64,000 bases of DNA, taken from contig JAKCPI010005372.1 of assembly GCA_023213315.1 (NCBI GenBank), positions 100,618-164,617 of the forward strand. The letters run 5' to 3'. Each line of letters begins with the position of its first letter. Position 1 is the stretch's first letter. The notes under the pieces were generated by a model. That model ran no database searches, was not told the origin of the DNA, and saw only the letters and a list, made by a program, of their open reading frames with translations. The translations under genes and the position numbers were made by a program. This stretch comes from Euborellia annulipes. Its lineage: Eukaryota; Arthropoda; Insecta; Dermaptera; Anisolabididae. Below, piece after piece: positions 43,537-53,026 of the stretch.

Positions 43537-44990
43537 AAAAATGTTATTTAGTCTGGAATTTGTCACTCTTTGTGCGAGATTATGGAAGTAAGTTGTTCAT
43601 TTCTTAAAAAAAAAAAAAAAAAATTATATTTATATCAAATATACGATATTATTTTTTCATTCATCATAAAATTTTTTACGTGAGAGATAAAAAAAAAGGA
43701 TCTTAAGTCAATGCACTCTCATAAAGATTACATTTATCACCCATTAGAGTGATTCAGAGATAGGTTATGGAAATGAGAATCTTTTGTAAAATACTCGCCA
43801 TTAAAATAGAAACATCAATCCTTTTTTATTTTTTTTTTTTTTTAGATGGAATATTTCAATGAAGCCAATCAGAATTTCAAAACAATGCAAAAATCATCTT
43901 TGAATTTAAAGAAGTATACTTAGAATTTATTATTTTTAATAAATGTCACTTTAATAAAACTTTTTTGATATCGGATATAACAAAGTAAAATTTCTCTTTA
44001 TGACTAAATAAAATACTGAATTTCGTTATATACCTAATAGATATTATTTATTCTCTTTGTGATATGAAATGCGGTATCAATTTTTACTTTGTGATGTTTC
44101 TCTTTTCAAATGGGGTTTATATTTAATAAATTATTTATTTAGAGAAAACTTAAAAAGGGAAGAAATATTTTTTTTTTTTTTGATTTTCGGAATTAAAAAA
44201 AAAAAATTGTGTGGTTTTATGAAACCACGATGCAAGTGAAACTTTTTTCGGATCGTAGGCTTTTAACTGAAAATTTTCAGAAAATTATTCAATTAAGGGT
44301 ATTAAAATCGCGTTTTTAATCTTAATTTAATAATTGGAAAATGGGAATGATAATGGGAAATCAATTGGCGTATGTTAAATTAAAAACTGAGAAAAATATT
44401 TATTTAGTATTTGAATCATTTTAAATTATTTTAAAAATTATATTTTATCAATTTAAAAATTGAAAAATTAAATCTCATAATTATTTTTTTATAATTCGTC
44501 ATATATATTAAATTTCAACTTTCCTATTGTTGTCGTCATGGCTTGTGACGTCATAACTTGTAGCGTCACGGCTTGTAACGCGACATGGTGATAGAAGAAC
44601 CAAAAAATTCGTATCGATATAATAAAAGTTTCACTTTAAAAAATACTTATCATAATATTTTAATAAAAAAATAAATTTATTAACGACCCGCTTAGAGGAT
44701 TCACTCCTCGGTGGCTAGGACCAAACAAACAATACAAATAATATTAATAAAAAATTTTATATTAAAAAAACTAATGAATTAATTAAACAAAATTCCTTAA
44801 TGATTTCCCCTATTCTATAAATGCGTGATTTTATTACACTAAAATTATAGATCTGTATCAATTTTGGAGTAAATACGTCAATCGGAAGTAGTACTTTAAC
44901 AAGTTTTTTAAAAATTGTATAATTGTTAATTTTTTTTTTTTTTATAGCTGATTGTATAAGTAAAAGAATTAGATTTCGGTTTAACTGTGG
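43537..44990. other. AT-rich spacer
   Basis: Homopolymers (for example the A run at about 43605-43622) and one short tandem repeat at 44535-44579. No gene supported. Confidence 0.45.
44535..44579. repeat. 15-bp tandem repeat x3 with a CRE-like site
   Basis: Units GTCATGGCTTGTGAC, GTCATAACTTGTAGC and GTCACGGCTTGTAAC, in AT-rich DNA. The junction of units 1 and 2 creates TGACGTCA (44546-44553), a CREB/ATF-type palindrome. Whether it is used is unknown. Confidence 0.65.
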
Positions 44991-45008
44991 ATTATTTATA
45001 AAAATTAC

Positions 45009-45043
45009 AACGTTTCGGTCACTCATTCTGTGGCCTTCTTCAG
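45009..45043 (-). ncRNA. Hammerhead-like core, minus strand
   Basis: Minus strand: CTGAAGA, then GGCCAC-loop-GTGACC (stem II with one mismatch), then GAAACGTT. The core is intact, but stem I pairing is weak. It lies in a fragment with no visible element ends. Confidence 0.4.
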
Positions 45044-45137
45044 ATACAATTCAGCTAAAATTATAAAGGTTGTGACAACCTCAATTGAATTTAATTGAGA
45101 GTGCAGCTAAGCATAATTTCATTTATTTCCCTCTCAG

Positions 45138-45177
45138 AGCTGACGTTTTGCTCCTGTTTAGGACCTTCTTCAGAGCT
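45138..45177 (-). ncRNA. Hammerhead-like motif, left arm
   Basis: Minus strand: AGCT, CTGAAGA, GGTCCT-AAAC-AGGAGC (stem II, one mismatch), AAAACGTC, AGCT. Stem I is AGCT/AGCT. The conserved G of GAAA is A here, so activity is doubtful. Confidence 0.4.
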
Positions 45178-45407
45178 ATTAACAAAACAATTCATAAAGT
45201 ATTTACATAAAATCAAACAAATTAATACAAATTGAATGAATATTCACCAATAAATAAACAGATAAATAATTTGCGGTCTTCGCCTTTATAATTACATATC
45301 ACCTTACTACTTTATATAAAAAAAATATACATGTATTTAATGTATAAAAAGAAAAAACATGTAAAGGTGAATAGTTGAAATTAATATTGTTAATGACACT
45401 TCTCATT

Positions 45408-45832
45408 CAATCAGGTCTATTCTCTAAAAACAGACGTTAAAATTTAAAATTAACAAATGGGTGTTAAAAAGTAATGTAAAAACAATCAGAGTTAAAAAAA
45501 TCCTATTCTCTAAACAAAGTTTTAAGAGCGACGTTAACATGTTGCTTTTATTTCAAAGCTATCAAAATCATAACCTTACTTTTTAGGTTAAGGACGCCAT
45601 TTTTATTTTAAATACGACGTTAAAATATTCAAGGCACCCCTAGACATGAAATTAATTTTTAACACTATTTACTAAATGTTAACGCTTTGGCTTTGTTGGT
45701 ACAAAATAGCTATTTGAGGCAAGGAAGTGATTTTGAATAGCATTTTTTTAACGCTGATTGTTTTTACATTACTTTTTAACATCCATTTGTTTATTTTAAA
45801 TTTTAACGCCTGTTTTTAGAGAATAGACCTGA
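45408..45832. mobile_element. Palindromic MITE, CAGGTCTATTCTCTAAAAAC ends
   Basis: Arms of about 90-100 bp (CAGGTCTATTCTCTAAAAAC, ACGTTAAAATTTAAAAT, AAAAAGTAATGTAAAAACAA) are mirrored at 45735-45832. Nested inside the element at 45097-45952. Confidence 0.8.
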
Positions 45833-45874
45833 ATTTGTGTTAATTTTTAGTCCTTTATGGATTGTTCTGTTAAT

Positions 45875-45914
45875 AGATCTGAAGATGGTCTTAAACAGAA
45901 CCGAAACGTTAGCT
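45875..45914 (+). ncRNA. Hammerhead-like motif, right arm
   Basis: AGAT, CTGAAGA (45879-45885), a GG...CC stem II with a mismatch, GAAACGTT (45903-45910), then AGCT. The core is intact. Stem I has one mismatch (AGAT against AGCT). Short self-complementary ACGT stem III, as in minimal dimer-forming hammerheads. Confidence 0.45.
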
Positions 45915-46137
45915 CTGAGAAGGAAATAAATGAAATTACGCTTGGCTACACTTGCTTTAATTCCTCATTAGTAATTTTTTGTCATAATATGGTAAATTAC
46001 GTTATTAATTTATTTTTTTAAATTTGTTTAAGGTCTTTTTCGGCATCTAAAGCCATTAACACCCCTGTTTATTTTAAATGATTGGCCAATTCAATTGAAA
46101 TAAATTCTCTGAGCCATGGGTCACGGACTACATTATT

Positions 46138-46969
46138 TAAAAAATCTGGTGTGACTGGCGCACAGCACACAACTTTCTCTTACCCTTCGGTAAGAGAAAG
46201 TTGTGCACTGTGCTGGTCACACCAGATTTTTTGTGTCGAGATAGATTTAGTTTCCCATAGCACCTTAGTTTCAAACTTGCATTTTAAATGTTGATTGCTT
46301 GAAATAAACTATGGTTATTTTTCAAAATTTTAATCTCATATTTGGACATTTTATACACAATATAGAATCGTAAATAAATACAAAATTTCATAAGAATTGG
46401 AAAAAAAAATTTTAAATGCGTAAAAAGTTCCAAAGGGGACCCCCTTTTGAATCGAAATTAACATACAAATCCCTATAGGAAATTAACATTGTTCCTATGC
46501 GAAGATAAGGTAGAAAAATTTAAAACGCGTAGAAAGAGAGAAGATAGTTTTGTGAGAGAGAGATATGTTTTCTCCGAAAAAAAATGGGCGTTTAATTAAT
46601 AATTGATTTTTAATTTAATAAAAAGAAAAAGATTTAAATTCGGTTACCATGGCAACCATTTATTTCTCCTATCTTTCCTATGAAGCACAAGAGTAAAGTG
46701 TGCTTCAAACAATTTTGAGGGCAAAACGAGAATATACATTTGAAAGGGCATCTAAAAAATAATTGATTTTTGAATTTTAATCAAAATCGTTAGAGCGAAT
46801 TTTGAGAAAATCGAAAAAAACTGAAAAAGTACATCAGTAAAGTACTAGTACTTTTTGGCCGATTTTGATTAAAAGCTTATTTTGTCGGTCCCGGGGGGTG
46901 TTTAACTTAAATATAAAATTTCAGCCTCCTAGCTCAATTCCTTCATGCTTAAAATTGAACACACACAGA

Positions 46970-47031
<62 letters not shown>

Positions 47032-47184
47032 GACCATGTCGCGAAAACCACTTTTTTGGATTCAGGGGACCTCAAAACGTGAAGATCCATCAAAATCTCG
47101 ACATCGAATTTTTGACATGAAACCAATACTTTCTCTCTATATATATATTACATATATACATAGGTAAGAGAAAGTAAAAAAGTG
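46138..47184 (+). repeat. HpR, full-length long form
   Basis: The best head hairpin in the window: AATCTGGTGTGACTGGCGCA through CTTTCTCTTACC pairs with GGTAAGAGAAAG through GCTGGTCACACCAGATT, nearly 45 bp per arm. Long-form blocks follow, then GTTACCATGGCAACC, the GTACTAGTAC block, a (CA)n of about 54 bp (46974-47027), ATGTCGCGAAAACCAC and the tail (ACATAGGTAAGAGAAAGTAA). Confidence 0.9.
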
Positions 47185-47223
47185 TAATTTATGATAATAT
47201 GTATGACGAAAAATACATATTTT

Positions 47224-47898
47224 ATTGAAAAATCTGGTGTGACTGGCGCAGCACACAACTTTCTCTTACCTTCGGTAATCGAAAGTTGTGTACTGTGCTT
47301 GTCACACCAGATTTTTTGTGTCGACATGTATTTAGTTCCCGGCAGTAGGGAATATTTGAATTCAGATGTAAAATTTATAAGTATGGGAAAATATTTATAT
47401 TTTGTTACCATGGCAACCATTTCTCCTATCTTTCCTATGAAGCACAAGAGTAAAGTGTGCTTCAAACAATTTTGAGGGCAAAACGAGAATATACATTTGA
47501 AAGAGCATCTAAAGAATAATTGATTTTTGAATTTTAATCAAAATCGTTAGAGCGAATTTTGAGAAAATCGAAAAAAAACTGAAAAAGTACATCAGTAAAG
47601 TACTAGTACTCTTTGGCCGATTTTGATTAAAAGCTTATTTTTCCGGTCCCGGGGATGTTTAACTTAAATATAAAATTTCAGCTTCATATCTCAATTCCCT
47701 CATGCTTAAAATTGAACACACACACACACACACACAGACAGACAGACAGACCATGTCGCGAAAACCACTTTTTTGGATTCAGGGGACCTCAAAACGTGAA
47801 GATCCATCAAAATCTCGACATCGAATTTTTGACATGAATCCAATACTTTCTCTCTATATATATATTACATATATACATAGGTAAGAGAAAGTAAAAAA
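47224..47898 (+). repeat. HpR, full-length short form
   Basis: Starts 40 bp after the previous copy, in the same orientation. It is nearly identical to it from the X-box-like site to the tail, including the unusual AAAACGTGAAGATCCATC. Head hairpin at about 47228-47313, (CA)n at about 47716-47734. Confidence 0.9.
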
Positions 47899-48618
47899 AC
47901 TTGTTAGGTAAAATACTTCTTCTGGTTGACGTATTTACTCTAAAAACTAATACAAATGTACAATTTTAGTGTAAGTATAAACCAAATTTTACCGTCGTAA
48001 CCCCACACACAGAAAATTACAAAATTCTTTTTTACTCAGGGAGCTCTAAAACGTCGAGAATAATCAAAGTTGAGATATAATTTTAGAGCTCGCTTTTATT
48101 TGTCTTTGAAAAAAAGAAGAAAAATTTTATTTACAAATGACAATTAAGACAAAAAAAAAAAATAATAAATTTTGTTTATTTAAAATCACATGACTGTTTT
48201 TCCTTCTCTCTCTCTCCTATTTAAACGAATGTCATTTCGAAATAATAACCTGCCATGGTCGTTGAAGTGGGGGGTGTTAAATTTAATTTGAATTCCATTT
48301 CACCTACCCCCCCCCCCTTCTCTCTACAAACACTCTTCAATTCACCAAGTCACGAAAGCGCTAGTTTAATTGTTTTCTTTAAAAAAAAAAAAAAAAAAAT
48401 ATTTATAGACATGTATGAGAAGTGTCAAAGTATTAGAAGTTGGGCGAGGAATAAAAAAAAAAAGAAAAGTTGAATGAACTTTGCAAGCATGTAAAAGCAA
48501 ATGAGATAAGGGATTTATTTAGAAAAAAAAAAAACTTAGTAAAATATGTTAATAATAATAAATATATGATGATGAAAATTTTTTTAAACAAATAATTTTA
48601 TGAAAAAGTTTTTAAGTA
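47899..48618. other. AT-rich spacer
   Basis: A degenerate HpR-like piece (about 47985-48075) and C- and A-rich runs. No gene supported. Confidence 0.4.
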
Positions 48619-49006
48619 GTATGAATTAGGGTCAGACCGAAACAAGATTTTCAGCCGAAACCGAAACCGAATATTCGGCCTCAACCTTAGTTTCGGCCGA
48701 AACCGTAACCGAAACCGAAACTTGTATTTCCTATAAAAATTTTCTTTCATTTTACTTTTTTTTTTTTGAATTTTTTTTCCCTCCCGTGAAAATCATTTTA
48801 CCTTTTGACGTGACAACGTCTTACAAATCATGTGTCTATAGTGGCATGTTAGAGGGCATGCACGAAAAAGTTTATTGGCTTGAATAACTCCTCTGTCTTA
48901 AGAGGTATAATTATGGGGAGTATACGGTTAGAAAGATTGAGTTTTCAGCTAAAGATTTCACCATTTATTTTTTTCCTATCATTTTATTTTACCGCGCTGC
49001 GGTAAA

Positions 49007-49512
49007 TTCTAATTTGAAAGTTTAAACCCCTATAGATTCTGAACGGCTAATCAGATCAGACTAAATGGGATGTCATTTGGTGCAGAAAGATAACCTCTAA
49101 TAGAATAAATAAAAAAAATCCCGAGTAATTAACTCCAAAATTGGTTTTTTTCTCGAAAAACCTCATTTTTTAGGCAAAAAAATATCGAAAAATAGCCCTA
49201 ATTGTGCAACGACTTGACCATAAAAGCTACATTAGATCTAAATATAGTTTTAGAAAGAGTGGTTCAATACCCCCAGGGCTTTTTTTCTTTTTTTTTTTGA
49301 TATGAGGTCATTTTACCGCATGAGAGCACTCGGCGGGATTTCGTTTTTCGAAATTTTAAACCCCCGTAGATTCCGAACGGCTAATCAGATCAGACTAAAT
49401 GAGATGTCATTTAGTGCAGAAAGATAACTTCTAATAGAACAAATAAAAAAATCCCGAGTAATTAACTCCAAAATTAATTTTTTTTTTCGAAAAACCTCAT
49501 TTTTTAAGCATA
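49007..49512 (+). repeat. Direct repeat inside the hAT element
   Basis: Two ~165-bp units about 330 bp apart share CGAACGGCTAATCAGATCAG, ACTAAATGRGATGTCATTT and CCGAGTAATTAACTCCAAAA. The spacer is unlike the units except for a ..TTTTACCGC.. motif ahead of each. Confidence 0.8.
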
Positions 49513-49628
49513 TGTCGCCCTTAATGGATAAAAGTTTGGCCCCACCTGTCATATATTGTTTCAATGAAAATGTTTGAACATGTTTATTTATGAAAACAAA
49601 CTACTAGTAAAAAAAAAAAAAAAACAAC

Positions 49629-49666
49629 ACTTTCTCTCTTTATATTTCAATATAGGTAAGAGAAAA
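49629..49666 (+). repeat. HpR tail fragment in the hAT element
   Basis: ACTTTCTCTCTTTATATTTC and TATAGGTAAGAGAAAA match the HpR tail hairpin. No body is attached. Confidence 0.55.
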
Positions 49667-49973
49667 ATTTTTTTTTTGAAATCAAGCAAAAGACGTTGTC
49701 ACGTTAAAGCCACCGGCTGTGTAGAAGACACAGCTAACACCTAATTTTTTTTTAGGGAGACTAAAATTTTTTTCTCCCTCAAGTGCAAATTATTTGACTT
49801 TTTTTTTTTGGATGCGAGTCTCATCCCATTTTTTCAGACTCTGGTTTCGGCCGGCCGAAAGGTTCGGCCACTTTTTGGCCGAAACCGAAACTACGGCCGA
49901 AACCATGATTTTTGGCCGAAACTGGCCGAAACCGTAACCGAAACCGAATATTCGGTCGGTTCCTAGTATGAAT

Positions 49974-50247
49974 GAAAACGAAAAATGTGAGCGTAGTTTG
50001 ATGTCAGTGACTTTTTGAATAAAATATATTTTTTTCAGTAAATATGTGTTTTATTTTTCAACATAGTCTCCTTTTAGCTAGGGTTACCATAATTTATTTA
50101 GGCCAGATCCGGACAGACTACTTTTGGGGGATCTGGAGGTTATGGAAAAATTTTTGAAAATTAGGCACTGAAATTTGAGTTTTTAGCTATCAGGAGACAT
50201 TAAAAATATTATCAAACTTAGTTTGATTTATAAGTTTTTTAAATTAA
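49974..50247. other. Spacer with a mariner-like trace
   Basis: TTTATTTTTCAACATAGTCT and CCTTTTAGCT (about 50051-50080) resemble the sequence just past the transposase end in many mariners. No frame or ends are preserved. Confidence 0.35.
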
Positions 50248-50535
50248 AAAACCTGGTGTGACTGGTCGCACAGAACATAATTTTCGATTACAGAAGATAA
50301 GAGTCACACCAGATTTTTTGTGTAAACATATATTTAGTTTCCGACAGTAAGATACATTTGAATAACAAAATCATATTAGAACAAATCACGCCTCAGGGGG
50401 TGCCGAATTGAAATATAAAATTTTCACCTCCTAGCTCAATTCCTTCATACTTTAAATTGAACACACAGACAGACAGACAGACCATGATGCAAAAACCTTT
50501 TTTTTTTTTGATTCAGGGGACCACAAAACGGCGGT
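50248..50535 (+). repeat. HpR copy with a large internal deletion
   Basis: Head hairpin (CCTGGTGTGACTGGTCGCAC, then AAGAGTCACACCAGATTTT), GTAAACATATATTTAGTTTC, then a jump to CGCCTCAGGGGGTGCC, ACAGACAGACAGACAGACCA and GATTCAGGGGACCACAAAAC. It stops at a mariner fragment. Confidence 0.75.
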
Positions 50536-50720
50536 AAGAGATTTGGGTCTATCACAAACAAATGCCTATTTTGAAGGTCTTGAGAAAGGAAGGAATAAAA
50601 AATTGGAAAAACGCTGGACTAAATGTATCGAGCTAAAGGAGACTGTGTTGAGAAATAAAAAGCTTATTTACCAAACAAAAAAATATCTTTTATTCAAAAA
50701 GTCAAACTACCCTCGTAAAT
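50536..50720 (+). pseudogene. Mariner transposase C-terminus, truncated
   Basis: The plus frame (open from about 50543) has the mariner C-terminal signature K-L-E-K-R-W-T-K-C-I-E-L-K and, after it, S-N-Y-P-R-K. The catalytic domain and N-terminus are missing. The piece joins HpR sequence on the left and ends at the TA target of the next mariner. It differs from the other two mariners here. Confidence 0.65.
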
Positions 50721-50721
50721 A

Positions 50722-51431
50722 TTAGGGTTGATCAAATGAAAAGGTACGCTACTGTGGGTACAAATGTAGACTTTATTCAAAATATACATCATAGGCCTGA
50801 GCACAAAGATCCCACTGATGAACAAGCCGCAGGATTCATTGTTCCTAAAATTGGTGTGGCCGTGACGAGGTCCAGTCCTTCAAGCATCCATGAGTACACC
50901 GTCCGAGTTGAAGCGCTTCCCTTTTAGATGTTTCTTCAGGGGACCAAACACATGGAAATCGCAGGGCGACATGCCCGGACTGTAGGGCGGATGGTCCAAC
51001 GTCTCCCACTTGAACTTGGCCAGTTCCATGTCTGTGACTCTGGAGACATGTGGATGCGCGTTATCATGGAGCAGAATCACACCCCCCGTCAGCAGCGTAA
51101 ACGGTCACCATCCGGCGAGGAATAGCTGCCAGTTTCTCATCTTCCGCTGTCAGAAATCGGATAACACTTCGCTACTCCTCAATCGTCGAATTTTGCAACG
51201 CGAACGCCATCCTGTCCTTATACGGAATGAAGCATCATTTATTTGGACGCCGCTTTTGAAAGAGCCACTGCTCTCTCCTGTGAATGCGGGCGCGCGCGCA
51301 TGCTCCGATCGAAGTCAGAGACTCCAATCGCATCCAGAGATGTCTAGCTACGTTGTCCATGGCGGAATTTGCAAATATTTAACTGTTACGTTTTTAGGTC
51401 GGTTCGTACCTTGTCATTTGATCAACCCTAA
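50722..51431 (-). mobile_element. Internally deleted mariner element
   Basis: Inverted ends TTAGGGTTGATCAAATGAAA and (inverted) TTAGGGTTGATCAAATGACA are flanked by TA (50720-50721 and 51432-51433). At 710 bp it is about half of full length, and its interior is GC-richer than the host DNA. The gene remnant is on the minus strand. Confidence 0.93.
50773..51210 (-). pseudogene. Mariner transposase, internally deleted
   Basis: Reading on the minus strand, it starts at 51210 with M-A-F-A-L-Q-N-S-T-I-E-E and meets a stop soon after. The coding sequence then jumps to the catalytic C-terminal half at about 51080, with H-D-N-A-H-P-H (second catalytic Asp), H-P-P-Y-S-P and D-F-H-V-F-G-P-L-K-K-H-L, where the third Asp is expected. 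It passes a stop at 50880 and ends with L-V-H-Q-W-D-L-C-A near 50773. The first catalytic Asp lies in the deleted part. A G run at about 51080-51088 causes a further shift. Not functional. Confidence 0.85.
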
Positions 51432-51614
51432 TATGAAGAGAAGGGGTTTCTAGAGTTCCCTTATCACCTGTAGTCCAATTATTTTTGATTTTTTTCGTGA
51501 AAAGATCCAACCCCCTACAACCCACTCTAGACTAGGTCACATTATTTGCAGGATCGAAGATAGTGGGGAGCAGAAGGGACCTGAGTCCTCAAAATTAAAA
51601 TTTTCAATATATTG
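51432..51614. other. GC-neutral spacer
   Basis: No recognisable feature between the mariner and the hAT element. Confidence 0.5.
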
Positions 51615-51622
51615 CCCCTAAC

Positions 51623-51869
51623 CAGTGGCGGATCCAGAGAAGTTTTTCGGGAGAGGGGGGTCTGGTATGACTGGTCGAACAGCACACAATATTTTCTTAC
51701 TTGCGGTAATTTAAAGGTGCATTCTGTACTTGTTTAATATACAAATCAAATTTTTAAGTATTAATTTTTAAAATTTTATATTAAAAATAAATTTTTTTCC
51801 CAAAAAAAAATATTTTTCTCAAATCTCGGGGGGTGGCGTAATTACCCCCCTCCCTTGTATCCGCACTTG
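51623..51869. mobile_element. hAT MITE, CAGTGGCGGATCCAGA ends
   Basis: Ends CAGTGGCGGATCCAGA and TTGTATCCGCACTTG with a perfect 8-bp duplication CCCCTAAC (51615-51622 and 51870-51877). Inside, 51658-51740 resembles the HpR head hairpin (TCTGGTATGACTGGTCGAAC), followed by TATTAATTTTTAAAATTTTA. The same hairpin-to-interior junction occurs at about 2210-2290. Confidence 0.9.
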
Positions 51870-51877
51870 CCCCTAAC

Positions 51878-52374
51878 TCCTTTAATTTTTGGCATGACTA
51901 AGCTAATTTGAAGTCCCGAGTAAAATTATTCTTTTTACCCTCATTACCTACTCATAAAGGTCGAAGTCACTGTAATCCTATCAAATTTGATATTACGAGA
52001 TTTTGATGGATGAGCACAAATTATGACCTTTACATCACGATTTGATTAGTCTGACGATAATGTCCTAATACGTATATATCATCTGTTAAACTCAGAAAAT
52101 AGGTAAACGCTCAACTTAGTAGTGTGATTAAAGTACTGGTAAAAATAATAAATCTAATTTAAATGCATCTATTTCATAACTAATAAATGAGGAATGAAAA
52201 AAAAAGTGTTTGAAAAGAGGAATGCTATGTGACTGTGTCATAAAATACCAAGTACCTCCCTCCAATTCTACCAGGGTATATAATAGCAAATTTTTTATTT
52301 AAAAAAAAAAAAGTACAATTCAATTGCATATCAATAGGCGACAGTAGAAATTACAATAAAAAAGACCAAAGTGG
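51878..52374. other. AT-rich spacer
   Basis: No feature supported. Confidence 0.5.
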
Positions 52375-52417
52375 AACAAGCATAAGAACGGTGGGGACTT
52401 AATTGTGGCGCTCACTG
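52375..52417. mobile_element. Mariner-type MITE end fragment
   Basis: GGTGGGGACTTAATTGTGGC and GCTCACTG match the right end of the MITE family at 4246 and 17278, followed by TA. The left end is missing; an HpR fragment follows. Confidence 0.6.
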
Positions 52418-52424
52418 TACACTT

Positions 52425-52645
52425 TGTCCGATTTTATTTAAAAGCTTATTTTCGCGCCTCAGTAAAATACCTAAATTAAATATAAAATGTTAACATTGTA
52501 ACCTTTTCCTTCATGCTTTAATTTGAACATAGATAGATCAATTTGCAGGACGCACTTTTTAGGGTACCTCAAAACGTGTATTTCCATCAAAATATAATTT
52601 TTTGGCATGAATGCAATAAATTTCTCTGTATATATATAGACACAT
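52425..52645 (+). repeat. HpR 3' half
   Basis: Begins at TTTGTCCGATTTTATTTAAA and continues through TTTTCGCGCCTCAG, CCTTCATGCTT, CTCAAAACGTGTATTTCCAT and a degraded tail. The CAGACAGACC block is mostly lost. Confidence 0.7.
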
Positions 52646-52703
52646 AAAGGAATAATGTAGACTATTTAGGACGGACTAGTTTATATTTTATATTTAAAAA
52701 CAT

Positions 52704-52765
52704 TTTTACTTTCTCTTACCTATATATAGCTGTTATGTTAATATATATAGAGAGAAGGTATTTTC
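52704..52765 (-). repeat. HpR tail hairpin only
   Basis: TTTTACTTTCTCTTACCTAT and ATATATAGAGAGAAGGTATT, a tail hairpin with no body, facing the previous copy. Confidence 0.7.
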
Positions 52766-52994
52766 CTAAAATTAAGATTTTTTAACAATAATATTAGTAT
52801 TTTTTAAATTATAATTATTCTTTTTTTTTTCTTTTATTATTCAAATATTTTATATTTTTCAAATGAAGAAAATTTTTGAATAAATATCAAGAACAAAATT
52901 GAAAAAGTTTTCGATGGAATATTGCAAAAAAAAAAAAAAAAGTAAGATAGGGTATATTTTCTTTTCTTTTATTCTTAATTTAAAGAAAGGATGT

Positions 52995-53026
<32 letters not shown>

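Larger units (their letters stand above)
45097..45952. mobile_element. Palindromic element with hammerhead-like ends
   Basis: Arms of about 135 bp (TAATTTCATTTATTTCC, CTCAGAGCTGACG) recur inverted at 45815-45952. Each arm holds a hammerhead-like motif. A second palindromic MITE (45408-45832) occupies the centre, so the original element was about 430 bp. Confidence 0.75.
48627..49965. mobile_element. hAT element with GGCCGAAACC arrays
   Basis: Ends TAGGGTCAGACCGAA and TTCGGTCGGTTCCTA, with a perfect 8-bp duplication GTATGAAT (48619-48626 and 49966-49973). Subterminal arrays of GCCGAAACCGAAACC occur at both ends. A pair TGACGTGACAACGTC/GACGTTGTCACGTTA lies further in. 1339 bp without a transposase frame, so non-autonomous. 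Confidence 0.9.

Noticed and set aside
46865..47475. Several 60-105-codon frames on both strands
   Set aside because: They lie in HpR copies and the (CA)n tract. The same short frames recur in other HpR copies with different stops, so they are not conserved genes.
47715..47750. CRISPR-like or satellite array from the spaced CAGACAGACC repeats
   Set aside because: These are short microsatellite stretches at one fixed place in each HpR copy, with no spacers.
51010..51453. 147-codon plus-strand open frame
   Set aside because: It runs antisense across the deleted mariner at 50722-51431 and extends beyond its end. It has no recognisable domain; the real coding remnant is on the other strand.
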